Part shown: positions 1 through 9,046 of the stretch, one piece after another
How the letters are laid out: every line of letters begins with the position of its first letter
How positions within the stretch are numbered: the first letter of the stretch is position 1
From: Gammaproteobacteria bacterium
GTDB lineage: Bacteria > Pseudomonadota > Gammaproteobacteria > Xanthomonadales > SZUA-36
Direction: 5' to 3'
Assembly: GCA_021772915.1 (NCBI GenBank)
Contig: JAJFLB010000030.1
Coordinates: forward strand, 1-35,359
Length of the DNA stretch: 35,359 nt
Made by a program: the position numbers and the translations under genes
The notes under the pieces: generated by a model
The model's database searches: none
The model's input: only the letters and a program-made list of their open reading frames with translations
What the model was told of the DNA's origin: nothing

Positions 1-375
1 CATGGCTGGTCAGTTCGGCCTGAAACTCAGGCCAGTACTCACGAACGATTTGGTAGAGTAAGGTCGTCTCTGGCCTGTGGCGTACATATACTGCGGATGA
101 ATTTGGCCGGATCTGGCAGGTTTGGTGTGATGGCAATCCCAGTGTGTCCGTTCTGATCACCATTGGGGAGCTTTCGCGCTGCCCCAAACCCCATCGACCA
201 GAAGGGAGAAGTTAGCTCTCCCTTCATGGACTTCCCGTCAACCAAAAGGGCATTTCATAGCCCCTTGGAACCCTCGATAATTTCATTAAGACCAACCGTT
301 CGCCGTTTGGATGCCGTGAGCGTTTCGACGCTCAAACACGACCAAGGAAACGCCCTTGGATGCGATGATTAATAT
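1..375. other. Left-edge stretch without a supported gene
   Basis: I see no convincing coding sequence here. Short open frames exist on both strands, but none resembles a protein family I recognise, and they overlap each other. The one visible structure is a small hairpin at 317-334: arms TGAGCGT and ACGCTCA around a TTCG loop. It has no T-run on either side, so it is not a standard intrinsic terminator. The end of a gene lying to the left of the window cannot be excluded. Confidence 0.4.
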
Positions 376-388
376 CCAAATTAAGTGT

Positions 389-431
389 TTTGCAATCGGG
401 CTTTATCGGGTATAATCGGGTAGGAAATCGG
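389..431 (+). promoter_or_regulatory. fic promoter overlapped by 10-bp-phased ATCGGG repeats
   Basis: A sigma70-like promoter is visible: TTTGCA (389-394) or TTGCAA (390-395), then a 15-16 bp spacer and a perfect TATAAT at 411-416, 28 bp before the fic start. The hexamer ATCGGG occurs at 395-400, 405-410 and 415-420, exactly 10 bp apart, and an ATCGG follows at 427-431. The repeats cover the spacer and the -10 box on one helix face. That layout suits an operator for a repressor binding as a multimer. The winged-helix C-terminus of the Fic protein is the obvious candidate (inference). Confidence 0.6.
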
Positions 432-444
432 ATATGAGACTTTA

Positions 445-1491
445 ATGAAAGAACCTAAAATCACTGTTGGTCAAGACCTGCTACAGCTCATTTCGGAACT
501 CGATGAGTTTAAGGGAAAATGGCTTGCCCTCAAAACCATGTCACCGGAGCGTTTGCAACAATTACGCAAAGTGGCAACCATCGAAAGTGTTGGCTCTTCC
601 ACGCGAATAGAAGGGGCGAAGCTCAGTGATGCACAAGTCGAAACATTGCTGTCCAACCTGACATCTACATCTTTCAATACACGAGACGAGCAAGAGGTTG
701 CCGGTTATGCCGAGGCTATGGATTTGGTTTTTCAATCCCATGAAGATTTGCATTTAACCGAGAACCATATCCGCCAATTGCATCAGCAGTTGCTTCGTCA
801 TAGCCATAAAGATGAACGCCATCGCGGTGACTACAAGACGTTGCCAAACCATGTTGTTGCCAAGGACGCGGAAGGGAATGAAATCGGCGTTGTATTTGAG
901 ACAGCCACGCCTTTTGATACACCGCGAGAAATGGAAGAATTGGTCAAATGGACAGCCAAGGCAATTGATGAAACATCAATGCACCCTTTGCTGATCATTG
1001 CTGTATTTAATGTCGTGTTTTTGGCAATCCATCCCTTTCAGGATGGCAATGGAAGATTGTCGCGTATTTTAACCACGTTAATGCTATTGCGCGCAGGCTA
1101 CGACTATGTGCCTTATGCGTCTCTTGAAAGCGTTGTGGAGGAAAACAAGGATCTTTATTACAAGGCATTGCGCCGTACGCAAACAACCCTGAAACAGGAT
1201 TCTCCTGATTGGGAGCCTTGGTTAGGTTTTTTTCTGCGATGCCTAAAAAAGCAAAAAGCTAACTTGGCCGCTAAAGTTGAAAAAGGACAAGAGCAGGCTG
1301 AAACGGAATTGCCCACGCTGTCTTTGGAAATATTAAAGCTGCTGAAAGAAAATGAGCGTCTAACCATAGCGGAAATAGTTAAACAAACCGGTGCGAACCA
1401 AAATACGTTAAAAGTGCGTCTGCGCGAATTGGTTAATGAGGGGCGCGTGAAACGCCATGGTAAAGCGCGCGCAACGTGGTATAGCTTGTAG
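445..1491 (+). CDS. Fic family protein with C-terminal winged-helix domain
   Basis: Fic-domain enzymes usually transfer AMP from ATP to target hydroxyl groups. The 348-residue protein has an N-terminal Fic_N-type region, the Fic core and a C-terminal HTH. The canonical active-site loop HPFQDGNGRLSR is at residues 196-207, with catalytic His196. An inhibitory-helix motif, SSTRIEG, is at 51-57, matching the (S/T)xxxE(G/N) motif of class II Fic proteins, which carry their own inhibitory helix. Residues of about 290-348 look like a winged helix (LTIAEIVKQTGANQNTLKVR). The gene lies directly upstream of an hsdM fragment, an association seen at type I restriction loci. It has its own promoter with phased repeats, so autoregulation is likely. 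All key residues are intact; the target protein is unknown. Confidence 0.9.
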   Translation: MKEPKITVGQDLLQLISELDEFKGKWLALKTMSPERLQQLRKVATIESVGSSTRIEGAKLSDAQVETLLSNLTSTSFNTRDEQEVAGYAEAMDLVFQSHEDLHLTENHIRQLHQQLLRHSHKDERHRGDYKTLPNHVVAKDAEGNEIGVVFETATPFDTPREMEELVKWTAKAIDETSMHPLLIIAVFNVVFLAIHPFQDGNGRLSRILTTLMLLRAGYDYVPYASLESVVEENKDLYYKALRRTQTTLKQDSPDWEPWLGFFLRCLKKQKANLAAKVEKGQEQAETELPTLSLEILKLLKENERLTIAEIVKQTGANQNTLKVRLRELVNEGRVKRHGKARATWYSL

Positions 1492-1546
1492 CTATTTTTA
1501 TTGTAACGGTTGGGTGTTAATACAGATATTGGATAAAGAGAGTTTT

Positions 1547-1750
1547 ATGATTACAGGCGAAATTAAAAACAAAGTAGATCAAATCTGGAACGCATTTTGG
1601 TCGGGCGGTGTCTCTAACCCTCTATCCGTTATTGAGCAAATAACCTACCTACTTTTTGCCAAACGGCTGGATGAAATTCATACGGCCAAAGAAGTACAAG
1701 CAAACCTACTTGGTGAAGATATAAGAGATATTGTCAAAAGTGGTGTTTAG
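1547..1750 (+). pseudogene. hsdM: Truncated N-terminus of type I restriction-modification methylase HsdM
   Basis: Only about the first 65 codons survive. The start is ATG at 1547. The sequence (IKNKVDQIWNAFWSGGVSNP, then PLSVIEQITYLLFAKRLDE) is typical of the helical N-terminal domain of HsdM, the methyltransferase subunit, which is usually about 500 residues or more. The reading frame runs into the end of an IS256-family element at about 1741 and stops at a TAG inside it. The SAM-binding and NPPF catalytic parts are absent, and no remainder of hsdM appears on the far side of the element. The loss is therefore not a simple insertion; DNA was deleted or rearranged. The fragment cannot be functional as a methylase. 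Confidence 0.85.
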
Positions 1751-3093
1751 CCGTTTCATTCAAGCGGCGACCTGATCGACATCTGTTACCTCGATTCCGT
1801 CTTTAAATTTGATCCCAGTAATCACCTTGGCCAGGTAGTTAAAACCACGCAGCCGGCGCCAGTTCTTTTCAGCACACAAACCCAGTTTGAACATCATGTG
1901 CAGCATGCCATTGCGGGTAAGACAGCCCTTTGAGCGCTTGGTCCGATGGCGGATCGTGCCAAAGGTGGACTCAATCGGGTTGCTCGTACGTATGCTCTGC
2001 CAATGCTGTGCAGGAAAGTTGAAGAAAGCCATCAGTTCATCCCGATCTTTCTGCAAGCAAAGCGTCGCTTTCGGGTATTTTGGTTCGTATGTTTCAATAA
2101 ACAGATCGAAAGCCTTTTCCGCATGTTCCCGGGTTTCCGCCTGCCAGATGGCGTGTAGCGCCTGTTTTGCTTTTGCATGTGCCGACTTCGGCAAACAGTT
2201 GAGTACATTCATGGTTTTATGCATCCAACAGCGTTGCTGACCAGTCTCTGGATAAATTTCATCCAAAGCCGCCCAGAATCCCATAGCGCCGTCACCGACT
2301 GCCAGCTTCGGCGGATTCATACCGCGTGACTTCAGCCTCAGCAATACCTCGCGCCAGCTCTGTGTCGATTCCCGGACGCCATCCTCTATGGCCAGAAAAT
2401 GCTTTTCTCCACGCTCATTCACACCCATCACCACCAAGGCACATAACTTGTGCCTGTTCGGCCCTCAGGCCACTGTAGACGCCGTCTGCCCAGATATAAA
2501 CCCAGCGGTCTTTGTCCAGACGTTGCTCGCACCAACAGTGGTACTCATCCGCCCAAACTTGTTTCAAGCGCGACACCGTGCTCGCAGACAGGCCTTGTGC
2601 TTGCTGACCCACCAGGACTTTCAGGGCCGCATTCATTTCACCGCTGGAGATGCCTTTCAAATACAACCAGGGCAGCGCTGCTTCCAATGTTTTTGTTTTC
2701 CTCACATACGGCGGCACCAGTACAGACTGAAAGGTTACTGGCTCACCAGTCTTTGAACGGACCTTGGGAATCCTGACGGTTACCGGGCCCAAATTCGTCT
2801 GTAACTGGCGTGCTGGCAGGAAACCATTGCGCACAACACCGGCATTACCGGCCTCGGTGCGATGCTCAGAATGCTGCATCAGCAGGTCCTGCAGCTCAGC
2901 TTCTACCGCTTGGTAAATCAATTTCTCTGCGCCTGTCCTCAGTAAATCGGTCAATGGATCAACAATCGTATCTCGACCTGCAAGTTCAATAACGTTATTC
3001 TTTTCCATGGTGGCGTATCTCCTTTGGTTGCTTTAATGCTTGGTAACATCAAATCAACCAGATACGCCGCTCTTTTTCAACTACTCAAACACC
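1742..3093 (-). mobile_element. IS256-family insertion sequence, decayed
   Basis: The element encloses one leftward transposase gene. Its ends form imperfect terminal inverted repeats: the left end begins GGTGTTTAGCC (1742 on) and the right end, read inward on the minus strand, begins GGTGTTTGAGT (from 3093); both continue imperfectly to a shared GAGCGGCG/AAGCGGCG block. The 8 bp outside the two ends differ (TCAAAAGT and AGATTCAG), so no target duplication is visible. That fits the truncation of hsdM at the left end by a deletion or recombination. Exact ends are uncertain by one or two bases. Confidence 0.75.
1760..3008 (-). pseudogene. IS256-family (mutator type) transposase with frameshift
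   Basis: Two leftward open frames together give a full-length IS256-type transposase of about 415 residues. The N-terminal part (3008 to about 2450) has the first catalytic Asp in YIWADGVYSG (D175). The C-terminal part (about 2450 to 1760) has the second Asp in VGDGAMGFW and the Glu in SNPIESTFGTIRHRTKRSKG. The frames are out of register around 2445-2458: the first reads AEQAQVM where a continuous protein would read AEQ-x-KLCALVVMGV. One extra base, or two missing, explains this. The catalytic residues survive but the product would be split, so the gene is probably inactive unless the shift is a sequencing error. Confidence 0.85.
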
Positions 3094-3249
3094 AGATTCA
3101 GTTATAACTCTCCATTCCAGGATTAGGCGCAAGTCTGGAGTAATTGAGTAACCACCTTTTATACCCACCCCGAAATATTTTGAACAGGCGTCGCGCACTT
3201 TTATTGTTAAACTTGTGATACCGCCAACAAAGGGCAAAGACCCAATCAA

Positions 3250-4023
3250 ATGAAAACACGGCGTTCAAAAATTTTTGTGCGAAGTTTTATGTTTCTCGCT
3301 GTATTGCAACTTAGCACAGCCGCTCGCGCTAAAGACTTTTTCCAGTTCAGCGACACAAGTGTTTCTGTGTTGACTGGCTGGGGATACGAGTTGCCGGGCG
3401 ACCATCTCAGTGCATTTACCCTGGAAAACTCCAATGGCTGGATTGGCGGTGACTTCTATGGATTTGTTGATGTCCGTAAACAGCATGACCATCCGGTCAA
3501 TACCAACACATGGTATGGCGAGCTTTCCCCTCGTTTCAGCCTGGTAAAAATGGCCGACCTGGCGCTGCGCGGCGGCTTCGTGAAAGACCTGCTCATCGCC
3601 ACCACCTGGGAGCGTGGTGAAGATGGCAATGAGTCCTACCTGATCGGTGCCGGGGTGAGCGTGGATATTCCCAGCTTCCGTTTTTTCAAGGCCAACCTCT
3701 ATGCCCGTAAAGACAAGAGCAGGGGGGCGGGTTTTGATGATATGCAGTTTACCTTCGCCTGGCGTTACCCGTTTCAACTGGGTAACTACCAGCTCGTAAC
3801 CGGGGGCACCAGTGACTTTGTCTTCGGCTGGGGGCCCAGGGAACGTAATTTACACATAGTGCCGCAACTTTTACTCGATGTAGGTGAAATGCACGGCAAG
3901 CCCGGAAAATATTACCTGGGACTGGAGTTTGATTACTGGATAAACCAGTTCGGCGTGCCGAACTCACCCGCGCTGGATACCAACCAGCTTGGCGGCAGCC
4001 TGATATTCAGGGTGCATCTATAG
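3250..4023 (+). CDS. Tsx-like nucleoside-specific outer-membrane channel
   Basis: The 257-residue protein resembles the Tsx channel family (PF03502), small outer-membrane barrels that pass nucleosides. It starts with a positively charged, hydrophobic signal peptide (about residues 1-27, ending AARA before KDFFQFSDTS). The mature start DFFQFSDTSVSVLTGWGYEL matches the family's typical opening. Further family-like stretches are ARKDKSRGAGFDDMQFTFAW and the C-terminal SLIFRVHL strand, ending in the hydrophobic residue expected of outer-membrane barrels. It stands alone, with decayed insertion sequences on both sides and no linked nucleoside genes. Length and frame are intact. Nucleoside specificity is inferred from the family only. 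Confidence 0.85.
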   Translation: MKTRRSKIFVRSFMFLAVLQLSTAARAKDFFQFSDTSVSVLTGWGYELPGDHLSAFTLENSNGWIGGDFYGFVDVRKQHDHPVNTNTWYGELSPRFSLVKMADLALRGGFVKDLLIATTWERGEDGNESYLIGAGVSVDIPSFRFFKANLYARKDKSRGAGFDDMQFTFAWRYPFQLGNYQLVTGGTSDFVFGWGPRERNLHIVPQLLLDVGEMHGKPGKYYLGLEFDYWINQFGVPNSPALDTNQLGGSLIFRVHL

Positions 4024-4028
4024 CACCA

Positions 4029-4056
4029 ACCGCCCTCGGATTCATTCATTGGCGGT
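4029..4056 (+). terminator. Possible weak terminator after the Tsx-like gene
   Basis: ACCGCC at 4029-4034 can pair with GGCGGT at 4051-4056, and GTTTCC follows. The loop is long (16 nt) and the T-run short, so this is a weak candidate. Confidence 0.25.
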
Positions 4057-4092
4057 GTTTCCACATATCAACTAGACTAAATGGACCCGACT

Positions 4093-5088
4093 CGAATGGC
4101 ACTTACTTAACGTTTTTCGGGTGACCATGTTCAAGAACCTGTTGCCTGGCTAACTGCCGTGGCTGATTGAGCAAAGGGTAGGGTTTGGGTCTTCGTTTCA
4201 AAGCCCTTGGCTCAGTGCGCCCGGGGCGTTTCCCAACCCTTTGTTGTGCGATTAATACCAACAGAACTGAAGGGGCTTTGCCGTGTTTGGCGACAGTTCC
4301 CTGGCGATCCCAGGCAAGCCACAGCTGAAGGCTGTGCTTGAAGCTGAGTTCACGTGGTAGCTGCTGGGTGTGTATTGCCGCCTGCACCATGATCATACGG
4401 ATCAGATTGTAGGCCAGCAGGTATACCCATATTTCTTTTTCAGCCATCGACGGTGTCTTGCAACTCAGCACGCCCAAGCCAGGCTTTTGACTGCGTGATT
4501 GTGGATAAAATGCCTGGTTGGCCTGTGTGTCTGGCATTGATACTGTTGTGCCATCTACTAACCGCACCGGTCGCCCCCGCCAGTGCCACGCGTCTAACGC
4601 CGTTCCTGCCATCAGCTGACCCGATTGGCGTACCAGAGTAGATACCATCTCCACCGGTAACCGCTGCCGAGCCCGGCAATAGGCACCTGTATGGGTGCTG
4701 CAAGGCGTCAAGCCACCAGCCAAACGCTTAATAGCTGCGTCATTGACAGCGCGCTGGCAAGAACGATCTGTACTCAAAGCCTGGGCCAGGAACATCGACA
4801 GTGTCTCCGTCGGTGGATACAGTCTTTCTCTGTGATCGGGTAATAAAACCTCTACCTGATCCAGTAACTCAGGACTGGTGAGCATGTTGAAGAATTCGTA
4901 GGAATCACTGTTGCTGGCACGATTACGAATACGTCTTTGTTGATGAACTTGTACGCTGCGGGTAGGATGCATGAAGGCTGGTTCCTCTGGTGATGAGTGG
5001 TTGTTTCACACCACACACTTTATCACCTTGGACCAGCCGCTATTTTCTTTGGATCAAGGACTTTTATTCCTTAAGTAAGTGCCATTCG
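4093..5088 (-). mobile_element. Internally deleted IS4-family element with both ends and target duplication
   Basis: Perfect 17-bp inverted repeats bound the element: CGAATGGCACTTACTTA at 4093-4109 and its complement at 5072-5088. Directly outside them lies the same 8-bp sequence, GACCCGAC, at 4084-4091 and 5089-5096, which fits the target duplication sizes of IS4-type elements. The interior is one transposase frame lacking its central part. An element of about 1 kb with intact ends could still have been mobilised in trans by a full-length relative. It landed 20-30 bp before the start of the REC-PAS gene. Confidence 0.8.
4103..4972 (-). pseudogene. IS4-family transposase with in-frame internal deletion
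   Basis: The 289-residue product is much shorter than IS4 transposases, which are typically about 440 residues. The N-terminal part is normal and includes the first catalytic Asp in VRLVDGTTVSMPDTQ (D140). After QKPGLG (about residue 167) the sequence jumps to VLSCKTPSMAEKEIWVYLLAYNLIR, which in complete proteins lies near the C-terminus and holds the catalytic Glu (E180). The second Asp and the region between are gone, so roughly 150 residues are missing while the frame is kept. The protein cannot be an active DDE transposase. It could still bind the element's ends. Confidence 0.85.
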
Positions 5089-5115
5089 GACCCGACCCCT
5101 TTTTGGGAATCAATA

Positions 5116-6074
5116 ATGCCAACACCTTTGCGTGTATTAATCGTCGATGATTCAGAACAGGATGTAAATTTGATCGGCGAAACACTGCAGCAGTATCACC
5201 GGGCTTGGAGTTTGAATGGGTGGACAACGCGGCAGCCATGCGTAAGGCACTGATAGAGAACACTTGGGACTGTATTCTTTGTGACACGGACATACCCAAC
5301 TTCGACACATCTACGGAGGCTGCACCGGTAGCTCTGGAAATACTCAAGCAAAGCGGACTCAAGTGACCCCTTATTGTTATTTCGGGTGTTTTTGACGTGG
5401 AAGACGCGATCACATTGATCAAGGCTGGGGCTAACGATTTTATCTGCAAAGACGATCTTCTTCGGCTCACCGTGGTGCTGGAGCGGACCCTGCAAGAGGC
5501 CGATAACCTGCGCTTAAGTAATCAAGCTGAAGACCAAATAAAGCTGGGTGAGGAACAATACAAGGGACTATTTGAGAATTCAGAAGTCTGCATTTGGGTC
5601 CATGACTTTTCGGAAGTTTTGGCGGTATTCAGCGGGCTCCGCGATGATGGCATCAAAAATATCCGCAACTACCTGGAGTCAGATGACAGACGGGCAGCTC
5701 GGGAATGTGCAATCAAGGTCAGGGTTGTTGACTTCATCCGGGCGACACTCAGACTGTTTAACGCAAAGAGCAAAAATGAATTAATTGGCCAGATTGCCAA
5801 AACCTTTGGACTGGGTTCGCTAGCTGTGTTCATTGATGAGCTATGTGCCATCTGGGATGGCAAGAAGCGCTTTCGAGCGGAAGTCGCTTATCGGACTCTC
5901 GAAGGAAGAGAAGGAGTTGAGCCGCAAGTCGCGCTTGGGCCTGCCTTCACTTTTCGCCAATACCGAAGACCGTCTCATGCAAATAACGCTGTTTCAGATG
6001 GGTCTTTAAAGCCTCAGTCCCCAACGGATTTCCACTCGCGCGAGCGATCAATTCATTGGTGTCATACCGACTGA
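5116..6074 (+). pseudogene. Broken response-regulator receiver (REC) plus PAS protein
   Basis: The start ATG at 5116 opens a receiver domain (PLRVLIVDDSEQDVNLIGETL). Near 5200 the frame shifts; the continuing frame reads GLEFEWVDNAAAMRKALIE, then WDCILCDTDIPNF with the expected phosphoacceptor Asp. A TGA at 5364-5366 interrupts it. Past that stop come PLIVISGVFDVEDAI and the conserved Lys of GANDFICKDDLLRL. A PAS-like region follows from about 5560 (QYKGLFENSEVCIWVHDF). The frame then loses resemblance to anything and overlaps the convergent M32 gene. One frameshift plus one stop make it a pseudogene. The ancestor may have continued into a kinase or GGDEF/EAL output, which is not present. The IS4-type element sits just before its start and may have removed its promoter. 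Confidence 0.75.
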
Positions 6075-7473
6075 CCTGCTTGTGGATATTTTTCCGCACC
6101 CATGAGGTGAGCGGCGAAAAATCGCCACAGGACAGCTTCAATTGAATGTCCGGACTTGATGCACAGGCTGCCTGATATAATTGCGCCGCCGTCAATGCCC
6201 CAAGTGCATAAACTGGAAAATAGCCAAACAGGCCACGCGACCAGTGAACATCCTGAAGACAACCTTGTGCGTCGGAATCCGGGGCTACACCCAACAGTTC
6301 CACCATACCATCGTTCCAGGCCCCCGGGAGATCACATACTGATAAGTCTCCGTTAAGTAAAGCCTGTTCAAGGCGGTAACGTAATATAACGTGAAGTGGG
6401 TAGCTGATTTCGTCCGCATTGACACGAATCAGAGATGGCTTTACCTGTAAAAAACTACGGGCAATATTCGGTAACTCCCATGCCGGGCCAGCACCACCAA
6501 AAGCTTCAATAACCAGAGGAGCGAGATAGGAAATGAACTCCCTGCTGCGCCCGGCAATCATTGCATACATCAGGGCCTGGCTTTCATGGATTGAGCCCCC
6601 CCGGCTTCGACCTACCGGTTGGTGGTACCACCTGGCAGGACGCCCCAACTCATAAATTGCATGACCTGTCTCATGGATTGCCGCGGTAATCGAACACGAG
6701 AAATCGTCTTCACAGAATCGAACCGCAATGCGAACATCGTCTCTTAGTCCGACAAGCGTAAACGCCTGATCCGACTGGTCAAGACGGCCACGATCAAAGT
6801 CGTAGCCAATCTCACGAACAAGTTGTGTGCAGAATTTGATCTGGCTGGAAATATCGAACGGCCCTCTGACCGGTGTGTTCCCGGCGCACCCCGAGTTACG
6901 CTCTGCTACGCGGTTTAGCAAATCGGGAAGATAAGCAGCAAGCTCATCAAACAATACATCAATTTGTGAGCATCGTGCACCCGGTTCATAGGCATCCATT
7001 AGTGCTTCATAGGGTGTGACCCCCAGGTAATCTGCTTTGGCTTCGGCGATCTCTCGCTGGAGGGTAACCATAATTTCCATGCCAGGGAGGAAAACCAAGA
7101 AGTTGTTGTCTTTTCGAGCCTGCTTCCAATCGGCTACAAGTTTCCCGGATAGCTTCACTATTGCCCTTGCCAGTTCAGGGTCTACAGCACTGTCATGCAT
7201 CCACAGACGGCGCATTTCCTTCAGGTTGGCACGCTGCCAACTGTTAAGTTGTTCGGACCTGGATTCTGCCTCGGCCAACAAGCAGGCATGTTCCTGGTTG
7301 CTGCCCAGGTGGTGGCGGATAGTCTCCAGTGCAACTAGATCATCCGATCTGTCAACAGTGGCTCCTGGAGGCATAAAAATGGCAGAGTCCCACCTCAGTA
7401 ACGCCGCCATACTGCTCAGTCGTGAAAGTACCTCATAACGACTCTCAAGCTCTTCATAGGCTGACCTGGCCAT
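5947..7473 (-). CDS. M32-family metallocarboxypeptidase (thermostable carboxypeptidase 1 type)
   Basis: M32 enzymes remove C-terminal amino acids from peptides with one metal ion. The zinc motif HETGH (residues 267-271 from the chosen start) and the downstream HESQALMYAM (third ligand Glu) are both intact. The family blocks IRVNADEISYPLHVILRY and LQDVHWSRGLFGYFPVY are also clear. Length (508) is normal for the family, and there is no signal peptide, so the enzyme acts in the cytoplasm. I chose the ATG at 7473 because it overlaps the stop of the upstream ligase (TAATG) and has GGGG just before it; an ATG four codons earlier (7485) is possible. The gene is the last of a BKACE-ligase-M32 operon. 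Its 3' end overlaps the dead REC-PAS gene on the other strand. Confidence 0.92.
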   Translation of the reverse strand: MARSAYEELESRYEVLSRLSSMAALLRWDSAIFMPPGATVDRSDDLVALETIRHHLGSNQEHACLLAEAESRSEQLNSWQRANLKEMRRLWMHDSAVDPELARAIVKLSGKLVADWKQARKDNNFLVFLPGMEIMVTLQREIAEAKADYLGVTPYEALMDAYEPGARCSQIDVLFDELAAYLPDLLNRVAERNSGCAGNTPVRGPFDISSQIKFCTQLVREIGYDFDRGRLDQSDQAFTLVGLRDDVRIAVRFCEDDFSCSITAAIHETGHAIYELGRPARWYHQPVGRSRGGSIHESQALMYAMIAGRSREFISYLAPLVIEAFGGAGPAWELPNIARSFLQVKPSLIRVNADEISYPLHVILRYRLEQALLNGDLSVCDLPGAWNDGMVELLGVAPDSDAQGCLQDVHWSRGLFGYFPVYALGALTAAQLYQAACASSPDIQLKLSCGDFSPLTSWVRKNIHKQVSRYDTNELIARASGNPLGTEALKTHLKQRYLHETVFGIGEK

Positions 7474-9032
7474 TAAATTCCCCACTCGTGGCCAGCCCAG
7501 TATTTCTCTCGCAGTTCACGCTTTACGATTTTCCCAAAATTATTTTTTGGCAACGTTTTAACAAATTCGACAGAGCTGGGTTTTTTATAAGCAGCCAAGC
7601 GCTGCTTACAATAAGATTGAAATTCAGATGCTTCGACAATTGCCCCGGTTCGCAACGCAATGACTGCATGCACTGCCTCACCCCACTTCTTGTGCGGGAT
7701 GCCAATGACTGCTACCTCTTGCACCAACGGATGGCCTGCCAACACGTCCTCGACCTCCCTTGAATAAATATTTTCCCCGCCAGAGATAATCATGTCCTTG
7801 GCTCGGTCCAGTAGAAAAAGATAGTCATCAGTATCAATAAACCCCCTGTCACCGGTGTACAGCCAGCCTTCCTGTATTGCCTCGCGCGTGGCAGTTGGAT
7901 CGCGCCAATATCCTCTCATCACAACATCTGATCTTGTTACAATTTCGCCAACATTGCGCCGGGGAAGTTCTTTACCAGCATCATCTACGACACGAATACG
8001 AACGCCCGAACGAGCAATTCCGGCTGAGGCAAGCCGCTTGATTTGCTTCGATGATCCGTTGACCACGTGATCCCGATGGGGAAGATAGCTGATGGTCATT
8101 GGCGCCTCACCCAGGCCGTACAACTGGGTAAGGGAAGGTCCCAGAATTGCAATTGCCTGCTTGAGATCAGCGACGTGAATCGGTCCGCCGCCGTAAATCA
8201 AATGTCTTAGAGAAGAGAGATCAAAGTTTTCCCTGGCCTGGACGTCAACCAGCATCTTCACCATTGTCGGTGCCGCAAACATACTGGATACTCCATATTT
8301 TTCGATTGCCGTAAGCACGCTTTTGGGGTTGAACGATCGCTCCGTTGTGATCAAATTGGTGCTTCCACCTGCAAAATGAGGAAGCGAATATAGGCCGCTG
8401 CCATGGGACAGTGGAGCGGCATGTAAGATCGTGTCTTCGATGCCGGGTCGACTAAAATCTTTGAAATAGGCAGCAACCATCGCCAAAAGATTGCCATGTG
8501 TCAGCATTGCACCCTTGGGTTGCCCCGTTGTACCTGAGGTATAAAACAGCCAGGCCAATTCTTCAGGAGCGACTGTGGCGTTACTAAACCGCCGCTTTCC
8601 CCTATCCAGTAGCGATTCATAATCAAGCAGGCCTTCCATACTACAGCCGGCAGTAATCCAATTCCTAACCCTGGGCAGACGGCGGCGGAGTTCACCACTG
8701 GCAGCCACAAATTCAGGGGAAAGGATCACCGCTTTAGCGGAGCAATGACCAATAATATAAGCGATCTCTCTTGGGTGTAGCCTGAAATTGATGGGAACTG
8801 CGACCATGCCGGCCTTGAAGCATGCGAACAGGCCTTCAAGAAATTCCGGGCGATTGTATTGCAACAATGCAACCCTGTTGCCCTGGTGGATACCAAGTCC
8901 CTGGAGTCCGATAGCCAATCGAGTGGTCCGATCGTCAAATTCCCGGTATGTCCGGCATAAATCACCATAGACCAACGCCTTCCGTTCGGGATGGAGTTTG
9001 GCTGCATCGGTCAGTAAAACACCGATGTTCAT
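7473..9032 (-). CDS. Acyl-CoA synthetase (AMP-forming, ANL superfamily)
   Basis: The 519-residue enzyme activates a carboxylic acid to its AMP ester and then to the CoA thioester. The phosphate-binding loop YTSGTTGQPKG is at residues 164-174. YGLGEAPMTIS follows as the A5 region and YTGDRGFIDTDDYLFLLDR as A7-A8. IISGGENIYSREVEDVL marks the hinge. The C-terminal catalytic Lys is K501 in PKNNFGKIVKREL. The start at 9032 has AAGGG about 8 nt upstream. The gene follows the BKACE gene by 14 nt and overlaps the M32 gene by one base, so the three are co-transcribed. The acid substrate is not predictable; general similarity is to medium-chain or aryl acid ligases. A second ligase at 28125 is broken, leaving this as the island's only intact one. 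Confidence 0.92.
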   Translation of the reverse strand: MNIGVLLTDAAKLHPERKALVYGDLCRTYREFDDRTTRLAIGLQGLGIHQGNRVALLQYNRPEFLEGLFACFKAGMVAVPINFRLHPREIAYIIGHCSAKAVILSPEFVAASGELRRRLPRVRNWITAGCSMEGLLDYESLLDRGKRRFSNATVAPEELAWLFYTSGTTGQPKGAMLTHGNLLAMVAAYFKDFSRPGIEDTILHAAPLSHGSGLYSLPHFAGGSTNLITTERSFNPKSVLTAIEKYGVSSMFAAPTMVKMLVDVQARENFDLSSLRHLIYGGGPIHVADLKQAIAILGPSLTQLYGLGEAPMTISYLPHRDHVVNGSSKQIKRLASAGIARSGVRIRVVDDAGKELPRRNVGEIVTRSDVVMRGYWRDPTATREAIQEGWLYTGDRGFIDTDDYLFLLDRAKDMIISGGENIYSREVEDVLAGHPLVQEVAVIGIPHKKWGEAVHAVIALRTGAIVEASEFQSYCKQRLAAYKKPSSVEFVKTLPKNNFGKIVKRELREKYWAGHEWGI

Positions 9033-9046
9033 CTGACAGCCCTTAT

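Noticed and set aside
317-334. TGAGCGT-TTCG-ACGCTCA hairpin as a terminator
   Set aside because: No T-run follows on either strand and no gene end is identifiable next to it.
163-372. Rightward open frame of 69 codons at the left edge
   Set aside because: No family resemblance and no clear ribosome site; it overlaps an equally long frame on the other strand.
395-431. ATCGGG repeats as a small CRISPR array
   Set aside because: Units are 6 bp with 4-bp spacing over a promoter, with no long repeats, no spacers and no cas genes.
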